Shown here: in pieces, positions 44,605-54,938 of the stretch | Position numbering within the stretch: position 1 is the stretch's first letter | How the letters are laid out: the number at the start of each line of letters is the position of its first letter | Origin: Pedinophyceae sp. YPF-701 | Taxonomy: Eukaryota; Chlorophyta; Pedinophyceae | NCBI GenBank assembly: GCA_916048055.1 | Contig: CAJZHL010000005.1 | Location: 124,001-188,000 of the forward strand | Direction of reading: 5' to 3' | Length of the DNA stretch: 64,000 nt | Program-made: the position numbers and the translations under genes | Notes under the pieces: generated by a model | Told to the model about the DNA's origin: nothing | The model's input: only the letters and a program-made list of their open reading frames with translations | Database searches by the model: none

Positions 44605-45144
44605 GATAACGAGAGGCTCTGGCGACCGTGCCTCCGCCGCACGGGACGCGCCAGGCGGGGGCGGGCAACCGAAGACTGGCTTGGGCCTGTAGCGATGTGC
44701 GGGCGTGAGTGTCTTTCGTGGTGGATGGGCGGGCCGGATCGGTGCGCAAGAGTGCGAGGGGGCGTGCGCGAGCGCGCAGATGCCCTGCGGACGCCCGGTG
44801 GAGGCGGGGCAGGCGGCCGTGGGGAGCGAGCCCGCCAGGACGGGCGGGGCGGCTGACGTGGCCCGGGACGGCCCCGCAGGCGACGTCGGCGGACGCGGGC
44901 GGCAGCCGCAGGCACAGACACGTTGCCTCGACCTCGCGCGCGGCGTCACGGGCCTCGGGAACACTGCATCGGATCCACAGAAGGGCACCGCGCACTCCTT
45001 TTGGGACAGGACGGTCCGCCACGGAGCTATCTTCGCCGCTCGTGGGCGCCCGGAGCCTGATACACTTCGAGGGAAGATGGCGGCCGTCTGGGTGAGTCCC
45101 GTGCGAGCCCCTCGCCGTCACGCGGGACCATCAACTACCGCGTC
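44605..45144. other. Divergent promoter spacer (transaldolase / small membrane protein)
   Basis: About 540 bases between divergent starts. Several overlapping frames, none with recognisable motifs. No RNA gene seen. Confidence 0.5.
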
Positions 45145-45765
45145 ATGGCACTGCCTGCTCGCTCGGGCCCGCCAACGGCGACGCGCCCGGACCTGACGCA
45201 GGGGGAGGCGTTCGAGGCGGCTGCGAAGCCGGCGATCCTCGCGGAGAGGCTGCCGCTGGCGACGTTCGTCTTCATGGCGCTTGGGCTTTCAGGGTTCGCT
45301 GTGGTGTACCTGTGCGCGCCCGTTCCGCCCGCGACGCTCCACGCACGGCGCTCTGGCACACCGCATGCCCGGCACGTATCGGACGCCTCGAACCGGCGCG
45401 GAGCCAGCCCGAACCCACCTCCTGCACTGTGCGCGTGCCTTCGCTCCGCGTTGCCGCGTCCCTGAGCGACGGGACCCGGCGCTCTGCCCGTTCCCGCGCG
45501 CCCGACTTCCGCTTCGTTCGCGCGGCGCGGCGCCGCGGGCGTGCGGCCGTCACCGCGCCGCGCCGTCGCCCTTGGCCCGCCCGGCGCACCGTGCGTGCTC
45601 ACCGCCCGTCCACGCACGCCCCGGCGCAGGAACGAGGCCACGGCGGGCGCGAAGACGTCGTTCTTCCGCGGCACGGTCGTCACGCTGCTGATGCTGGCGT
45701 TCAGCAGCGGAGCGCTGGGGTTCGGGCTCCTGTTCCTGCTCCTGTGGTTCGGACTCGGGGTCTGA
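45145..45765 (+). CDS. Small two-span membrane protein of unknown family
   Basis: Exons 45145-45311 and 45630-45765 give 100 residues. The first membrane span is LATFVFMALGLSGFAVVYL; the splice junction (phase 2, gtgcgc donor) falls immediately after it. A short polar loop (NEATAGAKTSFFRG) leads to a second span that runs to the C-terminus (LGFGLLFLLLWFGLGV). The clean joining of two hydrophobic segments in frame supports the model. The N-terminal 35 residues are soluble, with no strong targeting signal. Small two-span proteins of this sort occur in organelle membranes and as complex assembly subunits, but I cannot name the family. Confidence 0.6.
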
Positions 45766-46300
45766 CGCACCCGCAACCGGCCCCCCTGCATGTGTGACAG
45801 CTAGCAAGCCGCCGCAGCGCCGGCGTCGATCCACCGCGGCCCACACAGTCCCACACGAGTGCTGACGATGCACGCCGCACCTCATGAGGCGCTCTGTGAG
45901 GCACCGAAGCGCGCACCCGGCGCGGCACGCCAGCCACCGGCCGCAGACCACGACCGGCCGGCCAACCGCCGGCCCACCGACGCGCGCCCGCGAACACCCC
46001 CCTCCCCTGTTGCACCCGCCACCAAACGACTCCCGCCCTGTCGGGACGGCGTGAAACTGCGGGCAGAGCGGTCTGCGGTCGGTCCTTCACATGGATGCGC
46101 GGCGCTGCGCGCCCCCGCGCGACCCCCGCCTACCCCCCCTCCCCCTCCCCACAAGCTCGGCGCAGGGACCTGCACCGGGCCACCAGCGGCGCGGAGCTGC
46201 GCGCAGCACTATACTTGTCCGTCGCGCGCTCGCGCGCTATCTAGCCGGGGGGGGCGGCGGGCTGGCCGCGCGTCGGCCCGCAGGACAGCGGTGCATCCGC
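45766..46300. other. Convergent spacer (small membrane protein / RPS4)
   Basis: About 535 bases between two stop codons. C-rich runs near 46130-46150 (ccccctcccc). No supported gene. Confidence 0.5.
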
Positions 46301-48086
46301 TTAGAGCTTGTGACGCTTGGCCTGCTCCTGGATGATGGTCAGACGCACACCCTTGGCCTTCGGGAGCGACACGAGCGGCTTGTTGCCCTGCGGGGGTGCG
46401 CGGCGGGTGCGCAGTGAGCGGGGAGCGGGGGCGGGGCGCGCGTTGTGTGCGTGTGTTGCCGTGGGGGCGTGGGGCGGCGGTGCGGGGGGGGGCGTACCTT
46501 GCCGATGACGAAGACGTTGGTCTCGCGCGTGGAGAACTCGGCGCCGGTGGCGTCGCGCACGTGGATGACGTCGTGCGCGCCCTGGTGCTTCTCGCGGGAC
46601 GTCACCACGCCCACGCGGCCAGCGTTGTGGCCGCCCGTGGCCATCACGAGGTTGCCCGTGTCGAACTTGGCGTAGTCCGTGATCTTGTTGGTCGCCAGGT
46701 CGATCACGACCGTGTCGCCGACCTGCAGCGGGGCACAGAGTGGGGCGCAGGTGCTCAGGCGGGGCTACGCGGCCGCTGCGGCACGCGCGGGGCGTAGGAA
46801 CGCGCTGGCGCGGATGCGGGCGGCACGAGCAGCACGCGGGTTGCGCTGCGCGGGCCCGCGAGGACGGGCGAGGGCGCGGGCGGGAGGAGGCTGCTCCTGG
46901 CGGGCCACAGCCGGTTCCGCGGCGTCCGCGCGCTGCGCAGGCGGTTGGCCGGTGCGGTGTGGGGGAGCGGAATACGAGGTGGCCGGGAGGGGGCGCACCT
47001 TGATCTCAGGGTCCGGGTAGCGGATGGTACGGCCGTCGTGGGTGACGACGTACGGGATGCCCTTCTTGCCGAACTGCGCCTGCTTGACCTTGCCGAGCTT
47101 GTAGCTGCTCTCCTCCTTGCTGATCCGGTGCACGACGAAGCGGCCCTTGGCGTCGTACAGCAGGCGGAAGTGCTGCGCGGAGGGGGCCGAGGTGCTCGCG
47201 AGCGGTTGAGGGCCCGCACAGCGCGCGAGACGACGGGCCGCGCGGAGAGCCGGAGCCTCGCGATTAAGTCGAGCGGGGCGTGGCCGCGGTTCGCGCGCAG
47301 GGCCGCGAGGGAGCGCACCTCGTCCGTCTTGGGGATTTCCACCACGTCCATGAAGCCAGCGGGGTACGTCTTGTCCGTGCGGACCTTCCCGTCGACCTTG
47401 ACCAGCCTCTGCATGAGGATGGCGTTCACCTCCGACCCCGTGAGCGCGTACTTGAGCCTGTTCCTCAGAATGAGGATCAAGGGGAGGCACTCCCGCTTCT
47501 TGTGGGGACCCGGCGACGGCTTGGGGGCCTGCGGAATAGGCGGGGATAATTCGACTCGTTCGGGCAAACGCTCGCGCGTATCGCGGCGGGGGCTCGCGCG
47601 GCACGACACGGGGACGGCCGCTCCGAGCAGGTGCAAAGGCCCCGGCTCCCGGCAGCGGGCGACGTCGCGTGATCCGCCGCGGGGCTCCACGCTCGCGCAC
47701 GGCCGCGCGCGGGTCGCGCGCGGCGCGGCGCGTGGACCGCGCGGGAGCTCGGGGAGCCGAGGGAGCCGGCGGCCATCAGCAGCGCGGGGGCGGCGCGGCG
47801 CGGGCACTTACGAACACGCCGCCCAGCTTGTCCAAAAGCCAGTGCGACGGGCATGCCAGCCGCTTCATGTGCTTCTTGATGCCTGCGCGCAGGGAGACGG
47901 AAACAAGGCTCGAGCAGTGAGTGGGGGCGCCGCGCGACTCATATCGCGCGTTTCGCGCGACGGACGGCAGGAACTGATGTCCTCGCTGCGCTTCCGCGCA
48001 CTCGCGTCGCGGCGCTCGGCCGCGACGCCCCGCGAGAGCGCTCAGGCGAGCGTGCACTGCCAAGCGTGGCACGTACCGCGCGGCAT
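46301..48086 (-). CDS. RPS4: Cytosolic 40S ribosomal protein S4 (eS4)
   Basis: Small-subunit ribosomal protein. Coding exons 48077-48086 (10 bases, MPR plus one base), 47812-47882, 47319-47528, 46999-47172, 46498-46722 and 46301-46387 give 258 residues. The chain aligns throughout with eukaryotic S4e: [96 protein letters not shown], the KOW-like [20 protein letters not shown], and [19 protein letters not shown] at the end. The start is fixed by a 10-base exon with a perfect gtacgt donor, giving MPRG where most species have MARG. Exon 2's donor is gtaagt. A reliable housekeeping anchor for calibrating splice sites in this genome. Confidence 0.95.
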
Positions 48087-48450
48087 GGTTGCTGGTCTTT
48101 CCCCTACAAGTGCCGACCGACCAACCTGAAGAGGGCGAGGTGCGCTCGCGGCGTGCGGCAATGTCTGGGCGCGCGCAGGGGCGCCTGGGGGTCTTGCAAC
48201 AGGCCCCACGCAGCGCGGCGCGGCGCACAACCGCTGCGAGCGCGCGTGCCCGCGCGCAGACGCCTCCCAAGGGCACCGGCATCGCCCTGACGGCTTTCCA
48301 CATCGACTGCTCCCGACGCGTCCCCGCGAACCGGCGCCCCGTGTACGTCGCGCCTCATGCGCGCGCAGAGAGCCGTGCCGCGGGTCCGCGGGAGAGACTC
48401 CGCGCTATGACGGTCACGTAACGGTGCATGGCGGTCCAGACGGCGTGAGA
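48087..48450. other. Divergent promoter spacer (RPS4 / Ala-rich protein)
   Basis: About 365 bases between divergent starts. It must carry the strong RPS4 promoter. A pyrimidine-rich stretch on the minus strand is not obvious, and no TATA-like site was seen. Confidence 0.5.
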
Positions 48451-50903
48451 ATGGCGACGGCGGGCCCGCGGGCGGGCCGCAGGGTGCGGTTCGGTCCCGC
48501 GGCGCATTCCGTCTACACGTTCTACGCCGCAGGTCCGCAGCCGGCCGCGAAGCCGCGCGAGGCCTGCTTCCTGTGTCTCAGCGAGGACATGTTCGACCCG
48601 GCCGAAGTGTGCGAGAGCGGCAAGAAGTACTGCAGGTGGCGCCCGGGCCCCTCGCTGCATGCATCTCCGCCCCGCACGCACCCGCATCGCCCTCTTCCGC
48701 AACCGAATCATCCCCGCCTCGCCCCTCCATGCCCACAGATGGTGCATCTTGCTCTACGAGGAAACTCAGGTCCGCACGCGGCGCCCTTGCCCCTCCACGC
48801 ACCTCCAGCCCCCGCGGCTGCCACTCGCTCGCTCCTCGCATCGATTCGCCCTCGGCGCCGCCACCGGAACCCACCCACGCATCTGCACGCGCGCTCGCTG
48901 GCCGCCGCGACCCGCCCCGCAACAGCACCGCTCGCGTCTGTCGGTGACCAAACGAACTCCCCCCCGGCGCCGCATCGCTCCCGCAGATTGGACGCCTCGA
49001 GGACCCCCTCACGCTGTCGCCGATCCGCCGCCCGCCGCGCCTGGCGCCGCCCACGCCGGCCGCGACCGCGCCCACGGCGGACGACGCCCGCGCCGCGCGC
49101 CGGCGCGTCGTGGGGCGGTGGTGCGCGGCGAACGAGCCGGGCGACGCGACGGTGTGGCGCGCCGCGTGGACGCCGCTCCTCGGCGCGGACGCTCTCGCGT
49201 GGCTCGACCCCATCGCCGCGCGCAGCAACACGGGGGAGTATTTGATACACCTCGGGGGGGCGTCTGGCGGGAAGCTCACGCCCGACGAAGGCTGGGCGCT
49301 CGTCGACGCCGTGCAGGCGCGGTGCGCGAGGGCCGGGGTCGACGGCGAGCGTCTGCCGCGGAGCGCAGAGCTCGCGGGCAGTGCGCCTTCCTGGCTCGGG
49401 GCCCTGCGGGCCGCGCTGTGGCGCGGCGGACAGGCGGAGTGGGCGGTCGGGGAGCTGCTGCGCCGCGCGAACATCGGGCCGCGGCACCCGCGCCGGCCCG
49501 TGCCCACCGCACTGCTGACGGACGCTGCCGTCGCGGCGCTGCGAGCCGCGGAGGAGGACGTGGGGTACCGGCTGGGCGTGCAGGGCGCGGCGCTGGCTCT
49601 CACGCGGCTGCTGCGGCCCGGGCGGACTCAGGTGCGGCGCGAGCGCGGCCGCCGCGATGCGCGCGGTGGAACTCACGCCACGAACGACAGCGCCGTCCTT
49701 TCGTCCCCGTTCCAGGCGCCCACGTGTCCGACGACGATGCGAACGGGCTGTGCGCTGCAGGGTACGCGTCGCGACGGAGCGGCGCGGGCGGGCGCGATCG
49801 GCGTGCTGTGTTCGCTGGCGGAGGGGGCTGCGACGGACGACGACGCTGCGGAGGCCGTAGGGTGGGCGATCGCGGCGGTGCTGGGCCGCGGCGGCGCGCA
49901 CGGGGCGCGGCGAGATGCCGCGAGCCGCGCGGGCATGGCCAGCCGCCTCGCAGACGCCCTGGCTGCGTCCGCCGCCGAGGGCGGTCGGCGCGCGCTGTGC
50001 GAGGCGTCCGTGGCGCTCCTGGGCTCCGGCGGCGACGGCGGGCGTCGCCGCGACGGCGCGTGCCGCGCGGGGCTCCACCTCGCCCTCACCGCCGTGCTCG
50101 AGACCAGCCTGTGCGACGGGACGCGCGCCGCCGCCGCCCGCGCCGTCTCCGCGCTGGTGTGGCCGACCGAGGTGCCGTTCGGGTCAGAGGACGGCAGCCT
50201 GGCGCTCCAGCGCGAGGAGCTCGCCGCGACCCGCGAGGGCATCGCGGCAGCCCTCGGCGCGGGCGGGCCGCGCTCCTCCTCCGCGCGCCGCCGCGACGCA
50301 GTCCTGCGAACGGGGATGATGCCGGCGCTGTGCGCGGCGCTCGCGGGCGCGGACTGCGACATGGCGCGTGTCGCGACGGCGGGCGCCATCGTGGACGTGT
50401 GCGGCGCGGGCGACGCAATGGATCCGGCGTTTGCGGTGGGGCGCGCGGCGGCAGTGGCGGCGGGCGCTCTGGGCGCGCTCGGCGCGGCGCTGCGGGCGTG
50501 CCGCTGCGACCTGGCGCGGCAGGTGCTGGCTACCGCGCTCGCGCGGCTGCTCGAGCCGGATGTTGGGGGGGAGGAGTATTCTTGGCGGGACGCTGCGCAT
50601 GAGTCAGGCGCGGTCGAGGCGCTGGTGGCGGCGATCGCGGCTGCGCGGAGCCCGAGTGCGCTGCAGGCGCTCGCGCGGGCCGCGGGGGCGGTGCTGGGCG
50701 CGGGCGGCGCGACGGCGGACGCGCGGCGGGTGGAGGCGACGTGGCGCGGGCTGGGCGGGGCGCTGGGCGCGGGGGCGGGGGAGGCGGGGGAGGCGGGGCG
50801 CGTGGTGCTGCGGATCCTGAGGGAGTACGAGGAGCGAGGAGCCTGGGGCCCGGCGGGCGATGCGGTGCACGCCGGCACACCGCTACGACGCCTGCCACCG
50901 TGA
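48451..50903 (+). CDS. Ala-rich helical-repeat protein with N-terminal Cys cluster
   Basis: Exons 48451-48635, 48739-48769 (31 bases), 48987-49631 and 49716-50903 give 682 residues. The N-terminus (MATAGPRAGRRVRFGP) leads to a Cys cluster assembled across two introns: EACFLCLSEDMFDPAEVCES then KKYCRWC, possibly a small zinc site. The microexon supplies RWCILLYEETQ in frame, which supports the model. The rest is very Ala-, Gly- and Arg-rich, with helical blocks of about 40 residues (ARAGAIGVLCSLAEGA, RRALCEASVALLGSGG, ARVATAGAIVDVCGAG, LARQVLATALARLLEP) that look like degenerate armadillo/HEAT-type repeats. I do not recognise the family. The extreme GC allows long open frames on every strand, so exon 4 is called mainly from continuity and helix periodicity. 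Confidence 0.6.
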
Positions 50904-51433
50904 CGTACAGAGTAGCTGCTGCGGGCAAACGGTTTCCGGCGCGCCGACGCGGGGCTGCTGGCGGCGGCGAGGCCCGCAGACACAGATATACATACATAAC
51001 ACATGGCATTTCGATATTTCTCGATTGATCTTCAATATTTCTTTTTCACTTCATTTTATGATGCTCTCGAGCTCGAACACGGAGCGCAGGGGTTGCGCAC
51101 GCCTGCGGCACGCGCGCTCGACGAGCGTCGACCGCTGCGCAGGCGCCTCGCCGCCCGCAGTCCCCCTTGACGCAGGGGGATGTAAAAGCACACACCCCCC
51201 ACGCAGCGAGTCCCGTGTGCGCCTTGGATGGGCCCGCGCGCCGGCGCCAGCGTTCACACAGCGACAGCGCACCCCGGCATAGCGTTCGCGGAGCCTTCCA
51301 GCGCACCGCGCCCAACCTGTCCAGCTGCCAGTGCGAAAAGCCCCTCTGCGTCCAGGCAGCGGGTCGCCCTCTCTCAGGCCGCGCCGCCCGGCCAACCTGG
51401 AGCCCCAGAACACATTCGTGTAGCTCCGCGACC
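50904..51433. other. Spacer with an AT-rich island (about 50983-51063)
   Basis: About 530 bases between two plus-strand genes. An 80-base AT-rich stretch (acagatatacatacataaca to ttcattttatgatgctctcg) stands out sharply. It probably marks the 3' end/polyadenylation region of the upstream gene. The remainder should hold the promoter of the zinc-finger gene. Confidence 0.55.
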
Positions 51434-52149
51434 ATGCTGGGCGCTAGCATGCTGGCAACGCGGCCCTGCGCGCCCGCCCCTGCGAGCGGTGCTGGTGCAC
51501 CCGTGCATGGTTCGGGGCCCCAGGGCGCCCTCGCGGCGGCCCAGGCCGGCTGCCGCGACACACTGGCGGCCACGCCTTCGGGCGCGCCGGAAACGGGGGC
51601 TGCGCGGGCCCGACGCGTGCCCGCGCGGGGACCCTACGTACGGGCTAGCAGCAGGCGGCGTAGCGCGCGGGTCCGCGCGCTGCCGGTCGCGGACGTCGCC
51701 GCGCTCGGTCCGGACGCGTTGCAGGTGCGTCTGGCGTCGCTCATCGCGCGCATGCACGCTCGTTCGACGCCGCACCGCGCTCGAGCCCAGCGTGGGGTGG
51801 GCGGGGCCGTGACGCGGCGTCCTGTGTCTCCGCGCCGCAGTCCATCATCGTGGGAGGGAGCGTGTTCGCGGCGGTGTCGGTCGCGCTCATCAAGGGGCTC
51901 ACGTCGGGCGACCCGGAGATGTGTCAGGCGTGTGGCGGCGCGGGCGGGGTGCGGTGCTTCGCGTGCGAGGGGACGGGGAAGATGGGCGGCATGGACGCGG
52001 ACGCGCTGCGCGAGAAAACCAATTCGCCGGCCTCGCTGATGGAAGCCAACCTCGGAGAGACCAACCCGCGCGAGTGCAAGGCCTGCAAAGGGTCCGGCCT
52101 CCTCCTGTGCGCGAAATGCAACGGAACGGGGTACTCCAAGCGGCTGTGA
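51434..52149 (+). CDS. Plastid DnaJ-type zinc-finger membrane protein (LQY1/BSD2-like)
   Basis: Exons 51434-51724 and 51841-52149 give 199 residues. A long Ala/Arg/Ser-rich transit peptide (from MLGASMLATRPCAPAP) is followed at the exon junction by one membrane span (IIVGGSVFAAVSVALIKGL). A DnaJ-like zinc finger then has four CxxCxGxG-type repeats: CQACGGAG, CFACEGTG, CKACKGSG, CAKCNGTG. It has no J domain. This layout matches plant thylakoid LQY1, a small zinc-finger protein with thiol-isomerase activity that aids photosystem II repair, and its BSD2/PSA2 relatives. The pairing with FtsH, another PSII-repair protein in this window, is probably coincidental. Family confident; exact orthologue not. 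Confidence 0.82.
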
Positions 52150-52441
52150 CACCACGCGCGCGACGCAGACGTCCCTCCGCGCCCCCCGCGCGCCGCGTCG
52201 CGCCGAACGGGCCCGTCCCGCCCGCTCGTGCGCCCGCCCGACCACCGTGGCCTGGAGTTGACAGGGCGCGAGGCAGGGGGGCCTGGCGCGACTAGGGGAC
52301 GCGCCGGACGTCGCGCGGCACAGCTCGTTGCAGGACGGCCCCGCAGGCGTCGACGAGGCACCCGTTCCGCGCCGCTAGCGACCGCAGCGCCGAGCGGAAG
52401 GCACCATTTCGCCCGCGAAGCAGCGAGGCCGGCCCAAGGGC
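52150..52441. other. Spacer between zinc-finger and conserved unknown genes
   Basis: About 290 bases, no feature recognised. Confidence 0.45.
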
Positions 52442-54280
52442 ATGCGCACGGCCGCAACAATGCGGCCCCAGGTGGCCCCGACCGACGCCCTCACTGCGTA
52501 CGAGCGGAGGAGGGAGGAGAAGATCCGCGCGAACATGGTGCGGCGCCCGGCCACCGCTCCGTGTCTCCGCGGCACTGCCACGATCCTCGCGCTCCGTATT
52601 CCTGCGGCCCCGCGCGATACGCGCCGCCAGGGCGCGGCCCGAGCGCCCTGTGCGCGCCGTGGCCGCGCATCCAAGGGGCCGAGCGCGCCGCTCGCGCCCG
52701 CGCGGCCCCCCGTCGCCCCCGCCCCAGGCCATCCAGTGGACGTGCTTGCACCGGCCCGCGCCGCGCGGCTGCGACCGCATTGCGGCAGCGAGGGGCCCCG
52801 CGGGCTTCCTCCCGGCTGCCCCGTGGTCGTGGGGGGGCTCGGGCGGCGCGCGGGAACCGTTGGCGGCCCGATTCGCAAGTGTGGTGGGCAGTCGAGCGCG
52901 CGTGTCTGTGTGCTCGTCCCTGTACCACAAAAGTCGTGGGGCCGCACAGGCGCGGTGCGGGGTCCTGGCGCGCGTGTGCGGCTCCGTGTGCGTGGCTTGA
53001 TTCGACCCAGCTCGGCTCGTGGTGCGCGCAGAGTCGGATGAGCTCGCTGGGGGTGCAGGCGGCCGCAGCGGGGGTGCGCGACGCGGGCGAAGGCAAGGGG
53101 CGCAAAACGGGCGCGAAACGGCCCGCCGAGGACGCGCCCGCGGACGGCCCTCCGCGTCGAAGCTCCCGCGTCAAGGCCCCGACGTCCTACAAGTGCGCGC
53201 CGCGCCCCCGCCGCGCCACGCGGCCCAAACGAGCCCGCGCCTAGCCCACACACGTCGCACGCTCCCGCGGCGCCGCGACCCCGCGTCAACACGGCTTTCA
53301 CGCTGCCCTGCACTCCCCGCACCGCATCCTCGCAGGGAGCAGACGGACGACGAGTTCTTTGCGGCGGCCGCGGCGGCAGCGGCCGAGCAAGGCACCGGCG
53401 CGGTCGCGGCCGTGGCCATCGACCGGTACGCGCCCGGGGCCGCGGAAAAGGCCCTCCCGCCGATCCCCGCGGACGACTCCTGCGCCGTGCCGCGCGACTC
53501 CGAGGGCCGGCTCGTCTTCAAGGACCACCCGGAGTTCCGTCCCAACCTGACGCCGCAACAGTGCATTCGCGCGGGCGTGTTCGGGGGCATCTACTTCCAC
53601 CCGCGCGGCGGACGGCCGGGGATCCTCGGGCACTCCGTGGACGTGACGCACGAGGAGTTTCCGCGGGAGTGGTTCCAGGACGCGCAGGGAAAGCCTCTCC
53701 CGGAGTCGTCGTACCGCAACCGGCGGTATGAGGCGTCGAACAACCGGTACGGCGTCAAGGCCGGGCAGGACCAGGCGTTCTGGGAAGACAAGGGCTGGAT
53801 CCATCCGCAGGACCCGCGCGGGTGGTTCCAGTGGTACTGCAGGTGCGAAGAAGAAACCGCGCGTGTCTTTGATTTGACTTGGTGCATCTCCAGATATGAA
53901 TTCGATATCGACAAATGCATGATTGTGCTTGGTGGGTTTCGCGTGCCTTGGTCCCTGAGCGTCCGTTGCCGCGGTCGTCTCGCAGGTTCTACCAGGGCCG
54001 TCGCACGGAGGACGACGAGCGGCAAATCGGGCGGTGGGCCGGCGTGGCCGGCGACAAGGGCCGCTGGCGGCGCAACCTGGTGGGCAAGATCGTGCGCGCG
54101 AACAAGCCGTTCGACGACGCGTCCGTGTCGCCCGTGGTGCGCCAGACGCTGCTGCACTGGGCGTACGACCTGACGGCAAACGACTTCGTCGCCATGGCCA
54201 AGCCGATGGTGTCGAACGCGGAGGAGCTGGCGCAGGCGGCGCGGAAACGGCAAGAGGAGCGCGAGGGAGGGGCGGACTAG
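52442..54280 (+). CDS. Conserved protein of unknown function with a GIYFHPRGG block
   Basis: Exons 52442-52537, 53032-53192, 53336-53842 and 53986-54280 give 352 residues. The N-terminus (TAYERRREEKIRANM, then SLGVQ) is a basic helix of the kind found in chromatin-associated proteins. A Lys/Arg-rich disordered stretch with RRSSRVK follows, then a dense, tryptophan-rich domain: GGIYFHPRGGRPGILGHSVD, EFPREWFQDAQG, YGVKAGQDQAFWEDKGWIHP, DPRGWFQWYCRFYQGRR, ERQIGRWAGVAGDKGRW, SPVVRQTLLHWAYDLT. This block looks strongly constrained. I believe similar blocks occur in fungal and algal hypothetical proteins, but cannot verify it here. Intron 3 (53843-53985) is noticeably AT-richer than the exons. The basic N-terminus suggests a nuclear protein; no function assigned. 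Confidence 0.8.
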
Positions 54281-54938
54281 GCCGCTCCGGCTTCGTGACT
54301 TGCACTCGGAGATCGCAGGCGCAGACTCCTCTCGTTTCCGTTCCGCTCTCGTGCCCAGTTTTTCCCTCTCACTCCCCCCCCCTACCACGTGCGCAAGCAC
54401 CTCAGCAGGCCAGGCGTAGATGACACTCGACATCTAGGCCTTCGTTCAGACAGCGATCGAGACAGCACAGGCAGACATACAGACAGCATGACGACAGGCG
54501 CTCGGGCTGGCAGCACACGTGTGCCGCCGCGCTCCGCACGATCTGTGACGGCTCTCACCAACAGGACCGGCCGCGGCCGCGCCGCACGCCTCGGCCGCAA
54601 GCAGCACACGTAGTCTTTCATGCACATTGCTTACGCGACGATGCGATGCGTGCGCGACAACCCCCAACGTGTGCATCGTCGTCATGCTCCGTCCCGCCCC
54701 GCTCACTCCGCCGGGGGGCTCCGCGACACCGGCATCGACACCCCCGGGGCACTCTCCGCACTCCCCCCCGCCTCGTCAAGCTTGCCCTCGAGGTTCTCGC
54801 GCGGCGTTTCGGGCGACGCGCCCTCGCCGCTCAGGCGCCTCATCTGGACCTGGACCTTCTCTGCGAACCACAAGGCCGAGCGCCGGGCGCCCTCGGCGGC
54901 CCGAACATATGAGGGTGACATGACACGTGGCAGGTGCG
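54281..54938. other. Convergent spacer with an unexplained coding-like frame
   Basis: About 660 bases. On the minus strand, 54703-54905 reads as an amphipathic, charged segment (RRSALWFAEKVQVQMRRLSG ... ENLEGKLDEAGG) ending in a stop at 54703. It is not in frame with the neighbouring coiled-coil gene, and I found no splice pair to join it. Otherwise no feature is seen. Confidence 0.5.

Noticed and set aside
48659-50602. Long alternative frame over the Ala-rich protein
   Set aside because: Almost only Arg, Gly, Ala and Pro; the chosen frame has helical periodicity and joins to an N-terminal exon set in phase.
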